Below are positions 7,411 to 16,773 of a stretch of DNA of 30,004 nt, piece after piece. Source of the stretch: Caulobacterales bacterium 32-69-10 (GTDB lineage: Bacteria > Pseudomonadota > Alphaproteobacteria > Caulobacterales > Caulobacteraceae); contig NCED01000013.1 of NCBI GenBank assembly GCA_002280485.1, positions 1 through 30,004 of the forward strand, in the 5' to 3' direction. Below the pieces are notes generated by a model that was not told the DNA's origin, searched no databases, and saw nothing but the letters and a program-made list of their open reading frames with translations. Numbering within the stretch: position 1 is the first letter of the stretch; each line of letters begins with the position of its first letter. The translations under genes were made by a program, and so were the position numbers.

Positions 7411-8727
7411 CTATTCCTTCGACGTCGAATCGGGCTGGGCCGATCGGTGGAACAGCAGCTTGTCGATCCGGCGTTCGTCCATGTCGACCACTTCGACCTG
7501 GAAGCGGCCGATCCGCACCACCTCGCCCTCGCTGGGGATGCGGCCGAGATGGTGGAGCACGAGGCCGGCGGCGGTGTGGAAACCCTTGTGGTCGTCGAAG
7601 GTCTCGCCGAGGGCATGACCCAGCTCGACCAGGTCGGTTCGGCCATCGACCAGCATGGAGCCGTCGGCGCGCCGGACGATGTCCTCGCCGAGGTCCTCGT
7701 CGTGCGCCTCGTGGAAGTTGCCGGCGATCATCTCCAGGATGTCGGTGGCCGTGACGATGCCGGTGAAGACCCCCAGTTCGTCGACGATCAGGGCCATGTG
7801 CACCGACTGCTGCTTGAACATCTCGATCACCCGCAGCAGGGGCGCGGTCTGGGGGATGAACAGGGGCGTCCTGATCAGCGGCGTCAGGTCGAGCCGGCCG
7901 TGGTCGAGCAGGGCGTTCAGCACGTCGCCCTTGTGGACGACGCCGATGGGGCTTTCGGCGTCCGAGCCGGACATCACCACCATGCGGGAGTAGGGGCAGT
8001 CGCGAACCTCCTGGCGCAGTTCGGGCTCGGGCTCGGTCAGCGATACCCAGAACACCTCGCGGCGCGGCGTCATCGCCACCCGCACCGGGCGGTCGCCCAG
8101 GCGCATCACCTCGGCCATCATCGCCTGCTCCTGCGGCTCGATGACCCCGGCGCTCGTGCCCTCGGCGAGCACTGTGTCCACCTCCTCCTGGGTCATGGTC
8201 GAGCCGCGATCGTCCCGGATCCGCAACAGTTTGAGCACCCCCGCTGTCGAGGCGGTGAGCAGGGTGACGAAGGGGCCCATCAGCCGGGCCATGGCGGCGA
8301 GCGGCGCCGCCATGCGGCTGGCGATCGCTTCCGGGAACAGCATGGCGAACCGCTTGGGGACCAGTTCGCCCGCCACCAGGGACAGATAGGTGATCAGCAC
8401 CACCACGATGGTCGTGGCGATCACCTCCGAATAGGGCGCCAGGGCGGGGGAGGCGGTCTCCAGCAGCTTGTCCAGCTCGGCGGCGATGGTCGCCTGACCG
8501 TAGGCGCCGGAGAGGATGCCGATCAGGGTGATGCCGACCTGCACCGCCGAAAGAAACCGGTTCGGGTTATCCAGCAGCTTCAGGGCGGCCGCCGCGCCCT
8601 TGTCGCCCCGCTCGGCGCGCAGGCGAAGGCGCGGCTTGCGCGACGAGACCACGGCCAGCTCGGACATCGAGAACAGGCCGTTCAATAACACCAGCAGCAG
8701 CACGATGGCGGTGGCCAGGAAGATCAT
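7411..8727 (-). CDS. CNNM/CorC-HlyC family membrane protein with CBS domains
   Basis: Member of the hemolysin C/CorC (CNNM-like) family, linked in other bacteria to Mg2+/Co2+ efflux and homeostasis. The 438 residues comprise a DUF21 membrane domain with helices at about 1-20, 60-85, 98-122 and 135-155 and the motif NGLFSMSELAVVSSRK; a pair of CBS domains at about 215-335 (TPRREVFWVS, MVVMSGSDAESPIGVVHKGDVL, ALIVDELGVFTGIVTATDILE); and a C-terminal CorC_HlyC domain at about 350-430 with a typical DG(R/S)xxL segment. CBS domains probably bind ATP-Mg. ATG at 8727 is the family N-terminus, although no strong ribosome-binding site precedes it. It is divergent from aspS across 204 bp and heads the run leading to hdaA-ppk-ppx. 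Confidence 0.9.
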   Translation of the reverse strand: MIFLATAIVLLLVLLNGLFSMSELAVVSSRKPRLRLRAERGDKGAAAALKLLDNPNRFLSAVQVGITLIGILSGAYGQATIAAELDKLLETASPALAPYSEVIATTIVVVLITYLSLVAGELVPKRFAMLFPEAIASRMAAPLAAMARLMGPFVTLLTASTAGVLKLLRIRDDRGSTMTQEEVDTVLAEGTSAGVIEPQEQAMMAEVMRLGDRPVRVAMTPRREVFWVSLTEPEPELRQEVRDCPYSRMVVMSGSDAESPIGVVHKGDVLNALLDHGRLDLTPLIRTPLFIPQTAPLLRVIEMFKQQSVHMALIVDELGVFTGIVTATDILEMIAGNFHEAHDEDLGEDIVRRADGSMLVDGRTDLVELGHALGETFDDHKGFHTAAGLVLHHLGRIPSEGEVVRIGRFQVEVVDMDERRIDKLLFHRSAQPDSTSKE

Positions 8728-8931
8728 GGGGGTGGGGACTTCGCCGTTTCAGATGGTCGAACTGTAAGGGCGATGCCGCCGTCGCGATATCGCTTGTTTG
8801 AACGGATGGCGGCGGTCGTCCTGGTCGCTCCAGCTTGACAACCCCCGGCCCCCGTGCGCCCTTCCCGCGCCTCCCAAAACAGGGGCGGCCGCCCTTTGCG
8901 CGCCCTCCGCCAGCCCAAGATTCGCCCCTCC
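8728..8931. promoter_or_regulatory. Divergent promoter region between CNNM gene and aspS
   Basis: This 204-bp gap contains starts for both flanking transcripts. A TTGACA hexamer at 8835-8840 faces aspS, but no convincing -10 follows. A short palindrome GCGATATCGC occurs near 8788-8797. No operator or riboswitch was recognised. Confidence 0.35.
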
Positions 8932-10710
8932 ATGCACGCCTATCGCACCCACAAATGCGGCGAGCTCCGCGCCTCCGACACCGGTTCTCTGGTGCGCCTT
9001 TCGGGGTGGATCCATCGCAAGCGCGACCACGGGGGCCTGGTCTTCATCGACCTGCGCGACCACTACGGCCTGACCCAGCTGGTGCTGCACCCGGAGACCC
9101 CGGGCTTCAATATCGTCGAGCGCCTGCGCGCCGAGAGCGTCATCCGCGTCGACGGCGAGGTGGTGGCCCGCGACCCCGAGGCGGTGAACCCCAACCTGCC
9201 GACCGGCGAGATCGAAATCCGCGTCCGCGCCGTGACCGTGCTGTCGGAAGCGTCCGAACTGCCCCTGCCGGTGTTCGGCGAGCCGGACTATCCCGAAGAG
9301 ATTCGGCTGAAGAACCGCCACCTCGACCTGCGCCGCGACACCCTGCACAAGAACATCGTCCTGCGCTCGCGGGTGATCCAGTCGATCCGTAACCGGATGA
9401 CGAACCAGGGCTTCCTGGAGTTCCAGACCCCGATCCTGACCGCCTCGTCGCCGGAGGGCGCCCGCGACTTCCTGGTGCCGTCGCGCCTGCACCCGACCAA
9501 GTTCTACGCGCTGCCCCAGGCGCCGCAGCAGTTCAAGCAGCTGCTGATGGTCTCGGGCTTCGACCGCTACTTCCAGATCGCCCCCTGTTTCCGCGACGAG
9601 GACCTGCGCGCCGACCGCAGCCTGGAATTCTACCAGCTCGACGTCGAGATGAGCTTCGTGACGCAAGAAGACATCTTCGCGGCCATCGAGCCGGTGATGC
9701 ACGGGGTGTTCGAGGAGTTCGGGGCCGGCAAGCCGGTCACCGCCTATCCGTTCCCGCGCATCCCCTACCGCGAGTGCATGGCCAAGTACGGCACCGACAA
9801 GCCGGACCTGCGCAACCCAATCCAGATGTCCGACGTCTCCGAGCACTTCCGCGGCGCGGGCTTCGGCCTGTTCGCCCGCATCCTTGAGGACAGGAAGAAC
9901 GCGGTGTGGGCCATCCCCGCCCCGGGCGGCGGCAGCCGCGCCTTCGCCGACCGGATGAACAGCTGGGCCCAGGGCGAAGGCCAGCCGGGCCTTGGCTACA
10001 TCTTCTGGCGCGAGGGCGAGGAGGGCGGCGCCGGCCCCATCGCCAAGAACATCGGGCCGGAGCTTGCGACCACCATCCGCGAGCAGCTGGGCCTCAAGGT
10101 CGGCGACGCGGCCTTCTTCGTGGCCGGCGACCCCAAGGTCTTCGCCAAGTTCGCCGGGATCGCCCGCACCAAGGTCGGGACCGAGCTGAACCTGGTCGAC
10201 GAGAACCGCTTCGAGTTCGTGTGGATCGTCGACTTCCCGATGTTCGAGCTGAACGAGGAGACCCACAAGGTCGACTTCAGCCACAACCCGTTCTCGATGC
10301 CCCAGGGCGAGCTGGAGGCCCTGAACACCAAGGACCCGCTCGACATCCTGGCCTACCAGTACGACATCGTCTGCAACGGCTATGAGCTGTGCTCCGGCGC
10401 GGTGCGTAACCACCTGCCCGAGATCATGCTCAAGGCCTTCGAGATCGCCGGCTACGGCCCCGAAGTGGTCGAGGAGCAGTTCGGCGGCATGCTGACCGCC
10501 TTCCGCCACGGCGCCCCGCCGCACGGGGGCCTGGCCCCCGGCATCGACCGCATCGTCATGCTGCTGGCCGGTCAGACCGCCATCCGCGAAGTCATCGCCT
10601 TCCCCCTGAACCAGCAGGGCCAGGACCTGATGATGAACGCGCCGTCGCCGGTCGACGAGAAACAGACCCGCGAACTGCACATCCGCACGGTCGCCCCGAT
10701 CAAGGTTTAG
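8932..10710 (+). CDS. aspS: Aspartyl-tRNA synthetase, probably non-discriminating
   Basis: Class II aminoacyl-tRNA synthetase charging tRNA-Asp with aspartate; 592 residues, standard for bacterial-type AspRS with a GAD insertion. Visible parts: N-terminal OB-fold anticodon domain (about 3-105; [19 protein letters not shown]), motif 2 [18 protein letters not shown], the GAD insert (about 290-420), VDFPMFE, and motif 3 [12 protein letters not shown]. His33 occupies the position where discriminating E. coli AspRS has Leu (RRRDLGS); His there is a reported mark of enzymes that also charge tRNA-Asn, which would pair with GatCAB. ATG at 8932 opens the conserved N-terminus; upstream in-frame starts would add only low-complexity residues. 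Its TAG overlaps the stop of the convergent AraC gene. Confidence 0.97.
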   Translation: MHAYRTHKCGELRASDTGSLVRLSGWIHRKRDHGGLVFIDLRDHYGLTQLVLHPETPGFNIVERLRAESVIRVDGEVVARDPEAVNPNLPTGEIEIRVRAVTVLSEASELPLPVFGEPDYPEEIRLKNRHLDLRRDTLHKNIVLRSRVIQSIRNRMTNQGFLEFQTPILTASSPEGARDFLVPSRLHPTKFYALPQAPQQFKQLLMVSGFDRYFQIAPCFRDEDLRADRSLEFYQLDVEMSFVTQEDIFAAIEPVMHGVFEEFGAGKPVTAYPFPRIPYRECMAKYGTDKPDLRNPIQMSDVSEHFRGAGFGLFARILEDRKNAVWAIPAPGGGSRAFADRMNSWAQGEGQPGLGYIFWREGEEGGAGPIAKNIGPELATTIREQLGLKVGDAAFFVAGDPKVFAKFAGIARTKVGTELNLVDENRFEFVWIVDFPMFELNEETHKVDFSHNPFSMPQGELEALNTKDPLDILAYQYDIVCNGYELCSGAVRNHLPEIMLKAFEIAGYGPEVVEEQFGGMLTAFRHGAPPHGGLAPGIDRIVMLLAGQTAIREVIAFPLNQQGQDLMMNAPSPVDEKQTRELHIRTVAPIKV

Positions 10711-11663
10711 GCCGGCCTTCGGTAGCTCGTCGCCGTGCGGCCGTATTGTCGCTTGAAGTGGCGGCAGAACTGGGACTGGTCGGCATAGCCGCAGCGGGCG
10801 GCGACCTCCTGGATCGTCAGGCCCTCGCAGGCCGGATCGGTTAGCATCTCGGCGGCGCGCTCCAGCCGCAAGGTCCGAACCAGCTGGGTCACGGAGTCTC
10901 CCGTCCGGCCGAACAGCCGGTTCAGGTGCCGGACGGACATGCCGGCGGCGCGGGCGATCTCGTCACGGTCGAGGTCGAAGTCGCCCAGACGGCTCAGCGC
11001 ATGGGCCTTGGCGCGCATCAGTGGCTGAAGCGCCGCCGCGCCGTGGATGGTGTCCGCAGTTGAGCGGATCATCTCGTGCGCGATCACGTCCAGAGCCAGG
11101 ATCAGGCTGTCGGCGGCCTGCGCTGCCACCTCGTCCGGCGCTCCGCTGGTGGAGCGCACGAGGCTCTCGGCCATCATGCCGACCATGGCCCCGTTGGAGA
11201 GCCGACGCGCCGACAGGAGTTCCGGACGGTCTAGCACATGCTGCAGCCGGGCCAGGGGGATCGACACCTCAAGGATGTCCATCTCCGCACCCCGCAGGGG
11301 CTTATGGATCTCATAGGGACGGGTGCTGACGAGCAGGGCGGCGTCGCCGGGCCCCAGGCGCGCCTCGTTGCCGGCCTGGATCACCGTGCACTGGCCGGCG
11401 CGGACCCACAGCAGGTCGACGACCTCGCGCTCGCACAGGCGGATGTTGCTGGGGGTCCGGTAGACGCTGAGGCCGGTCGCACGGGTGCAGCGGGTGATGG
11501 TCAGGTCGGCCAGGGCCGCGACCTCGATGCGGCTGCTCAGCAACTGCCCGGCGTCGACCCGCAGGTCGCACGAGCCGAACAGGGCGCGGGTCTCGTCGCG
11601 GTAGTAGGCCGAGCGGTCCCGGAGCGCGACGATGTCGGTATCGATGACGGTCTGGAGCGCCAT
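10707..11663 (-). CDS. AraC family transcriptional regulator
   Basis: Predicted DNA-binding regulator, 318 residues. The N-terminal 190 or so residues form an effector/cupin-like AraC-binding domain containing [14 protein letters not shown]. The C-terminal 100 residues are a double helix-turn-helix: [42 protein letters not shown], then [33 protein letters not shown], the classic AraC signature. ATG at 11663 is chosen because AGGGA lies five bases upstream; a longer frame would cross the receptor promoter. The gene is divergent from a TonB-dependent receptor and PHP-domain gene, which are its likely targets. The effector may be a product of that pathway; this is inferred from layout only. Confidence 0.9.
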   Translation of the reverse strand: MALQTVIDTDIVALRDRSAYYRDETRALFGSCDLRVDAGQLLSSRIEVAALADLTITRCTRATGLSVYRTPSNIRLCEREVVDLLWVRAGQCTVIQAGNEARLGPGDAALLVSTRPYEIHKPLRGAEMDILEVSIPLARLQHVLDRPELLSARRLSNGAMVGMMAESLVRSTSGAPDEVAAQAADSLILALDVIAHEMIRSTADTIHGAAALQPLMRAKAHALSRLGDFDLDRDEIARAAGMSVRHLNRLFGRTGDSVTQLVRTLRLERAAEMLTDPACEGLTIQEVAARCGYADQSQFCRHFKRQYGRTATSYRRPA

Positions 11664-11821
11664 GACGTCCCTGTGACGAACCTCGCCGCGGGATGTCCCA
11701 GATACGCAAGAGATCGGACCCGCAGCGCAAAGCAGAATCCTAGAGCGGCGCTGTATGAATCGCGTGACGGCTGGACCGGGCCCTTTCACCCGCGGACCGC
11801 CATGTGCTGATCGGAGGTTGC
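11664..11821. promoter_or_regulatory. Divergent control region of AraC gene and receptor operon
   Basis: This 158-bp intergenic region must hold promoters for the AraC gene (minus) and the receptor operon (plus). By analogy with other AraC systems it is the likely regulator binding site. I found no clear direct repeat or -10/-35 pair by eye. Confidence 0.35.
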
Positions 11822-14197
11822 GTGTCCCCAAGTCGTGTTTTCCTGTTCGGCTGCGTCGCGGCCGGCGCCCTCGCGGCCGCCTCCGGCGCCAGCGCTCAAT
11901 CCACCGGCACCCAGGTCGGCGAGATCGTCATCACTGGGCCCCGCGGCGCCGCCGTCGGTCTGATCGCGGCGGAACAGGCCCCCAAGCAGCGGGCCACCAT
12001 CGGCGAGGCGGTCATCCAGCGCGCGGCCCCGGGCCAGACGCCGATGGCGTCGGCCAACCTGGTCCCCGGCCTGAACTTCACCAACAACGACGCCTACGGG
12101 TCGAGCGGCGGCACGATCCGCATCCACGGCTTCGATGGCACGCGCCTCGCCGTCACCCTGGACGGGGTCCAGCTCAATAGCGCGGTGAGCAACCTCGTCT
12201 TCACCAGCGACATCATCGACCCGGAGCTGATTCAGCAGATCAACGTCAACCTTGGCTCGACCGACATCGACAGCGCGACCCCGTCCGCCTCGGGCGGCAC
12301 GGTCAATGTGGTCACCGTCCGGCCCTCCGAGCGCTTCGGCGCAATGGTCCAGCCCTCCGTGGGCTCCTCGGACTACCGCCGCCTGTTCGGCCGGATCGAC
12401 ACCGGAGCGATCGGGCCCACCGGGGCGCGGGCTTTCGTGGCAGCCTCTCATCAGCAGTACGACAAGTTCAAGGGGCCGGGGGGGATCGAGAAGAGCGAGT
12501 TCAACGGCCGGGTCTTCCAGCCGCTGAAAGGCGACGACTTCGTCAGCCTCGCCGCCCGCTACCTCCGCACCCGCAACTACTTCTACCGGGCCCTGACCCG
12601 GACCGATTACCGGACCGCGCCCGACCTCGACCTCTCGACGACCTACCTCGCGCCAACGGTCCGCCCCGGGCTGGCTGACGTCGAGCCCGCCGCCAACGCC
12701 AGCTACTTCGCCTTCTCGCGCAATCCGTCCAACACCGGCACTTTGCGCGGCCAATCCAGCTTCGCTCTGAGCGACAGGCTGCGGCTCACCGTCGATCCGT
12801 CCTTCGCCTATACCCGCGGCGCCGGCGGCAGCACCCTGGTGACGCCCGAGACCGATGCGAGGCTGCGCGGGGCGAGCGCGGCGCCGGGCGTTGACCTGAA
12901 CGGCGACGGGGACGTGCTCGACAGCGTCCGGCTGTACACGACCTCCTTCGCGGAATCGTCGCGCTACTCCCTGACCGGTTCGCTGATCTACGACTTCAAC
13001 GCCGACCACCGGGTCCGCATCGCCTACACCGGCGACTATACCCGCGGCCTCCAGCGCAGCGCGGTGACCAACATCGTCGGCGGCGAGCCGGGCAGCGTCT
13101 ATGGCGGGATCACCGGCTATGGGCCCAAGGTGCGCACCGCCGACGGCAGCTATCTGCGCACCCGCGACCGGGTGTCCAAGGCCCTGCTGAACCAAGTGTC
13201 GGCCGAGTACCGGGCCGAGTTCCTGGAGGATCGCCTCAGCGTCACCGCCGGGGTCCGCGCGCCCTTCTTCAAGCGCGACCTCGTCCAAGGCTGCTACAGC
13301 GCCGTGGGCACGGCCGAGACCTGCACCACCCAGACCACGGGGCTGGCCGCCTTCCTGCCGCCCTATCGGCGCGAGGTGAAGTACGACCGGTTGCTGCCCA
13401 ACCTCGGGGTCTCATGGCGGCCCGGCGAACGCCACCAGCTGTTCGCCAGCTATTCGGAGGGCTTCTCGGCGCCCAACCTCAACATCCTCTACACCGTCGC
13501 CGCCCTGGCCCCGGGGGCGAAGGCGGGGGAGGAACTGGGCGACCAGTACTTCGCCGCCGTGCGGCCCGAACTCGCCTTCAACTACAATTTCGGCTACCGC
13601 TTCCAGACGGGGCGGACCCTGGCCTCGGTCACCCTGTGGAAGACCGACTTCAAGAACCGCATCGTCACCGCGTTCGATCCCGTCTCGACCCTCAACGTCA
13701 GCCGCAACGTCGGCGACGCCAGCCTGTGGGGCGTGGACGCGGAGGCCGGCGTCTCGCCGCTGGCCGGCCTCGACCTCTACCTTTCGGCCTCCTACGCCCG
13801 TACCAAGGTGCTCAGCGACCTGCAGACCGGGGCGACAAGCTTCCTGCGCATCGCCGGAAACGAACTGGTCGACACGCCGCAGTGGACAGTGGGCGGCCGG
13901 GCGCAGTACCGGCTGGACCGCTTTACCCTAGGGGTCCAGGCCAAGTGGGTCGACACGCGCTGGGCCACTGACGCCAACGACCAGACGGCGCCGGCCTATA
14001 CGGTGGTCGACGCCGACCTGCGCTATGACTTCAAGCTGTTCGGCCGCGACGGCTCCCACCTGCAGCTCAACGTGCAGAACTTGTTCGACGAGGACTATGT
14101 CTCGACCATCAACACCGCCCGCAACGCGGCCGCCAACCCGACCTTCTATGTCGGCGCGCCGCGGACCGTCATGCTGACCCTGCGCGCGGCCTACTGA
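11822..14197 (+). CDS. TonB-dependent outer-membrane receptor
   Basis: Outer-membrane active transporter energised by TonB-ExbB-ExbD, 791 residues. A signal peptide (about 1-26, ending ASGASAQ) is followed by a TonB-box-like EIVITG (about 34-39). The plug domain (about 50-165) includes GTIRIHGFDGTRLAVTLDGVQ and ASGGTVNVVT. The 22-strand barrel follows, with the receptor signature GERHQLFASYSEGFSAPNL, and ends NVQNLFDEDYVS...LTLRAAY with the expected C-terminal aromatic residue. GTG at 11822 is preferred to GTG at 11804 because GGAGG lies four bases before it and it gives a compact signal peptide. The stop overlaps the ATG of the PHP gene (TGATG), showing translational coupling. The substrate is unknown; the partner enzyme suggests a phosphorylated or ester compound. 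Confidence 0.93.
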   Translation: MSPSRVFLFGCVAAGALAAASGASAQSTGTQVGEIVITGPRGAAVGLIAAEQAPKQRATIGEAVIQRAAPGQTPMASANLVPGLNFTNNDAYGSSGGTIRIHGFDGTRLAVTLDGVQLNSAVSNLVFTSDIIDPELIQQINVNLGSTDIDSATPSASGGTVNVVTVRPSERFGAMVQPSVGSSDYRRLFGRIDTGAIGPTGARAFVAASHQQYDKFKGPGGIEKSEFNGRVFQPLKGDDFVSLAARYLRTRNYFYRALTRTDYRTAPDLDLSTTYLAPTVRPGLADVEPAANASYFAFSRNPSNTGTLRGQSSFALSDRLRLTVDPSFAYTRGAGGSTLVTPETDARLRGASAAPGVDLNGDGDVLDSVRLYTTSFAESSRYSLTGSLIYDFNADHRVRIAYTGDYTRGLQRSAVTNIVGGEPGSVYGGITGYGPKVRTADGSYLRTRDRVSKALLNQVSAEYRAEFLEDRLSVTAGVRAPFFKRDLVQGCYSAVGTAETCTTQTTGLAAFLPPYRREVKYDRLLPNLGVSWRPGERHQLFASYSEGFSAPNLNILYTVAALAPGAKAGEELGDQYFAAVRPELAFNYNFGYRFQTGRTLASVTLWKTDFKNRIVTAFDPVSTLNVSRNVGDASLWGVDAEAGVSPLAGLDLYLSASYARTKVLSDLQTGATSFLRIAGNELVDTPQWTVGGRAQYRLDRFTLGVQAKWVDTRWATDANDQTAPAYTVVDADLRYDFKLFGRDGSHLQLNVQNLFDEDYVSTINTARNAAANPTFYVGAPRTVMLTLRAAY

Positions 14198-15711
14198 TGC
14201 GCCTTCTGCCCCTGATCGCCATCGTCCTGGCGGCGGCGTTCGCCCCGGCCTTCGCTGCGGCGCCGGGCCCGATCGTGGTGACGGGCGAGACCGCCGCCGC
14301 CGACGGCGCTTCATACAGGGAGGTTCCGTTCACGGTCCCGAGGGGCGTGACCCGGATCACGGTGACCACGCCAGGTTCCGACCACGGCGGCGTCAGCCTC
14401 GGCGTCGCTGACGCGGACGGCCTGCGCGGCTGGAGCGGCGGGGCCCGCAACGACGTGACGCTGTCGGCCAACGACGCCACGCCCGGCTACAGGGTCGGCC
14501 CCATCGTCCCCGGTCCGTGGAAGCTGGTCCTCGGCTTCCCGCCGCTGCAGCCGGGCGCGCGCCTGCACTACGAGGCGCGCATCGCCTTCGTCACCGGACC
14601 TCTCGCTGGCGCCGGCGACAAGCCGCTGCGCGAAGGCCCGGGATGGTACCGGGGCGACTTCCACGTCCACACCGGTTTCACCAGCGACATCCTCTGTCCC
14701 GCCCAGAGCGGCGCGCCCGCGCCCTGTCCCGCCATCCGCTCCGCTGAGGCGGCGGCGCGGCGGGGCCTCGACTTCATCGCCGTCACCGACCGCAACACAA
14801 CCTCCCACTTCGCCGCCTTGAGGGAGCTGCAACCCGCCTTCGACCGCTTGCTGCTGATCCCCGGGGAGGAGGTCACCACCTACTACGGCCACGCTAACGT
14901 CTTCGGCCTGTCGTCCCTGGTCGACTTCCGTATCGACGCCGGGCGGCCGATCTCGACGATCCTCGATCAGGTGGAGCGCCAGGGGGCGGTGCTGTCGATC
15001 AACCATCCCGGCGAGCCGGCCTGGACCAACGGCTGCACCGGCTGTCGCTGGACGGCCCCGGGAACCGACTTCGGCCGCGTCCAGGCGGTCGAGGTGGTCA
15101 ACGGCGGCTTCCAGATCAACACCAAGTCGGCGGAGGGGCGCTACCAGGGCATCGACTTCTGGCAGGCCCAGCTTTCGGCGGGACAGCGCATCACCGCCAT
15201 CGGCGGCAGCGACAACCACGACCCGGCCATCGCGCCGGGCGGATTCTCGGCCATCGGGCAGCCGACGACCGTGGTCTACGCCGCGGCTCTGTCCACCCCG
15301 GCCATCCTCGACGGCCTGAGAAGCGGCCGGGTCTTCGTCGACGTGGAAGGGACCCGCGACCGCAGCCTCGATCTTGAAGCCGCAGCCGGCGATCGGAGGG
15401 CCGTGATGGGACAGACCCTGTCCGTGCGTCCTGGCGAGACCGTCCATTTCCAGGCTCGAATCGCCGGGGTGGCCGCTGGCCGACTGGAGATTGTCGTCGA
15501 CGGCAGTGCGGCGGCGCTGCTGGCCGATCCGAACCTGTCCGCCGCGCCGACGACCGCCGCATTCGCGTGGACGGCCGACGCCGCGCCGCACTGGATCCGC
15601 CTCAATGTTCGCTCGGCCGGCGGGGATCTCCTGCTGCTCGGCAATCCAATCTACCTGCGTCCGAACGATCTCGGTGCGAAAGAGGGGCGGAGGTCTCGGG
15701 CGCCGGGCTAG
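14197..15711 (+). CDS. Secreted CehA/McbA-type PHP-domain metallohydrolase
   Basis: Exported 504-residue protein with a signal peptide (about 1-22, MRLLPLIAIVLAAAFAPAFA), a beta-rich N-terminal domain (about 25-145), a PHP phosphoesterase domain (about 150-350) and a C-terminal beta domain. Metal-binding residues of the PHP fold are visible: HxH at H156/H158 (GDFHVHTGF), D198 (AVTDRN), E224/E225 and H232 (PGEEVTTYYGHAN), H270 (INHP), and D339/H341 (GSDNHD). A CxxC pair (NGCTGC) sits near 280. Related proteins are annotated CehA/McbA-type metallohydrolases and act on phosphoesters or other esters; the substrate here is unknown. Its ATG overlaps the receptor stop by one base, so both are made together. 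A periplasmic role in cleaving what the receptor imports is a reasonable inference. Confidence 0.85.
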   Translation: MRLLPLIAIVLAAAFAPAFAAAPGPIVVTGETAAADGASYREVPFTVPRGVTRITVTTPGSDHGGVSLGVADADGLRGWSGGARNDVTLSANDATPGYRVGPIVPGPWKLVLGFPPLQPGARLHYEARIAFVTGPLAGAGDKPLREGPGWYRGDFHVHTGFTSDILCPAQSGAPAPCPAIRSAEAAARRGLDFIAVTDRNTTSHFAALRELQPAFDRLLLIPGEEVTTYYGHANVFGLSSLVDFRIDAGRPISTILDQVERQGAVLSINHPGEPAWTNGCTGCRWTAPGTDFGRVQAVEVVNGGFQINTKSAEGRYQGIDFWQAQLSAGQRITAIGGSDNHDPAIAPGGFSAIGQPTTVVYAAALSTPAILDGLRSGRVFVDVEGTRDRSLDLEAAAGDRRAVMGQTLSVRPGETVHFQARIAGVAAGRLEIVVDGSAAALLADPNLSAAPTTAAFAWTADAAPHWIRLNVRSAGGDLLLLGNPIYLRPNDLGAKEGRRSRAPG

Positions 15712-15720
15712 CTGCCGGGC

Positions 15721-16257
15721 CTAGGCGTTCGCCAACGCCTGCAGCTTGAGCGCCGTGTTCCAGTTGCGGCCCGTCGTCTTGGCGTCAAGCTGGCGCTCGA
15801 TGACGGTGATGAGCAGCTTCGAGGTCCCGATCCCGTCGGGATAGAAGGCGTAGAGGGTTCGCCCGGCGATCTCGACCGTCTCGCGGCCCTTGATGACGGC
15901 GCGCAGCCGCTCCAGCGCCGCGGCGTCGACGGGCGTCTTCAGGGGCATGACCACCAGGTGGCTGGGGTCGGCCTTGGCTTCGGCGGTCATGGGATTGTCC
16001 GCGATCACCGCGTCCCACTCCTTGGCCGTGCGGACGATGACGTCCGTCTCGATGCCGAAGCTCGTCTTCAGCGCCGCCTCGATCCGGGCCTCCGTCTCGG
16101 CGTCGGCCCCGGCCGGGGCGTCGAACACCAGGTTGCCGGTCTGCAGCAGGGTCTGGACGCCCGAGAAGCCGGCCGTCTCCATCATGGCCCTGAGCTCGGC
16201 CATGATCACCTTGGCGCCGCCGACGTTGACGGCGCGTAGAAGGGCGACGCGCCTCAT
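15721..16257 (-). CDS. DUF1697 family protein
   Basis: Cytoplasmic 178-residue protein of the DUF1697 family, function unknown. The family hallmark N-terminus RRVALLRAVNVGGAKVIMAELRAMMETAGFSGVQTLLQTGNLVF is intact, followed by the ferredoxin-like core (IVRTAKEWDAVIADNP) and the C-terminal segment GRTLYAFYPDGIGTSKL...TGRNWNTALKL. No signal peptide. ATG at 16257 lies one base after the TGA of the upstream DUF6644 gene, so it is the third gene of a coupled operon. It converges on the PHP gene with a gap of 9 bases. Confidence 0.9.
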   Translation of the reverse strand: MRRVALLRAVNVGGAKVIMAELRAMMETAGFSGVQTLLQTGNLVFDAPAGADAETEARIEAALKTSFGIETDVIVRTAKEWDAVIADNPMTAEAKADPSHLVVMPLKTPVDAAALERLRAVIKGRETVEIAGRTLYAFYPDGIGTSKLLITVIERQLDAKTTGRNWNTALKLQALANA

Positions 16258-16258
16258 C

Positions 16259-16765
16259 TCAGAACGGCGCGGCCGAGACGGTCCAGCCGACCCAGCGGCC
16301 GCAGACCACGACCCCGATCCAGAAGACCAGGGACAACAGGCCCGCGAGCTTGGCGGCCGGCGGGGTCGGGGTCGCGGTGTTCCATGCGTCCACGCTGCGC
16401 CAGGTGATGAAATGGAACAGCAGCATGTTCAGCCCGGCGGCCGCCATCAAGGCCAGCTTCAGCTGGAACTGCAGGTTCTGGGCATAGGCCCCGGCCTGGC
16501 TGGTGAACAGCAGGGCGCCGGTGACCGCCGCCACGGCGAAGGCGGTCCAGGTCCAGGGAAGAACCTCGGCCGACAGCCGGGTCACCGCGTGGTTTCGCGA
16601 CGAGACGCCGACCAGGCGCAGATCGAGCATGAAGATCGATCCGACCACCAGCATGATGGCCACCACATGGGCCGCCTCCAGCACCGGGAAGGCGTACTGG
16701 TTGACCTGGACGAACTCGGCGACCGGGTTGTTCCCGATGGCTTCGATGATGTCGGAAAGGGCCAT
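16259..16765 (-). CDS. DUF6644-type membrane protein (second of tandem pair)
   Basis: Integral membrane protein of 168 residues with about four helices (FPVLEAAHVVAIMLVVGSIFML, LPWTWTAFAVAAVTGALLF, LKLALMAAAGLNMLLFHFI, LLSLVFWIGVVVCGRWVGW). It is clearly paralogous to the next gene upstream: both share an early (E)xxHxxxxxxxxG helix, a P-W-x-W/S turn before helix two, and a terminal CGRW. The conserved helix His and the Arg-Trp near the C-terminus could be ligand or heme contacts, but nothing proves it. ATG at 16765 starts 8 bases after the stop of its paralogue. A long N-terminal extension of the same frame overlaps the paralogue out of frame and is not coding. Confidence 0.85.
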   Translation of the reverse strand: MALSDIIEAIGNNPVAEFVQVNQYAFPVLEAAHVVAIMLVVGSIFMLDLRLVGVSSRNHAVTRLSAEVLPWTWTAFAVAAVTGALLFTSQAGAYAQNLQFQLKLALMAAAGLNMLLFHFITWRSVDAWNTATPTPPAAKLAGLLSLVFWIGVVVCGRWVGWTVSAAPF

Positions 16766-16773
16766 GGGTCTAC

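Noticed and set aside
7311..7646. N-terminal 112-residue extension of the AI-2E permease frame
   Set aside because: It lies mostly within the CNNM gene and is Ser/Arg/Pro-rich; the permease fold begins at the ATG at 7310.
8749..10680. 643-residue open frame antisense to aspS
   Set aside because: Low-complexity Val/Leu/His/Gln composition typical of reverse-frame GC-rich coding; aspS on the plus strand is unambiguous.
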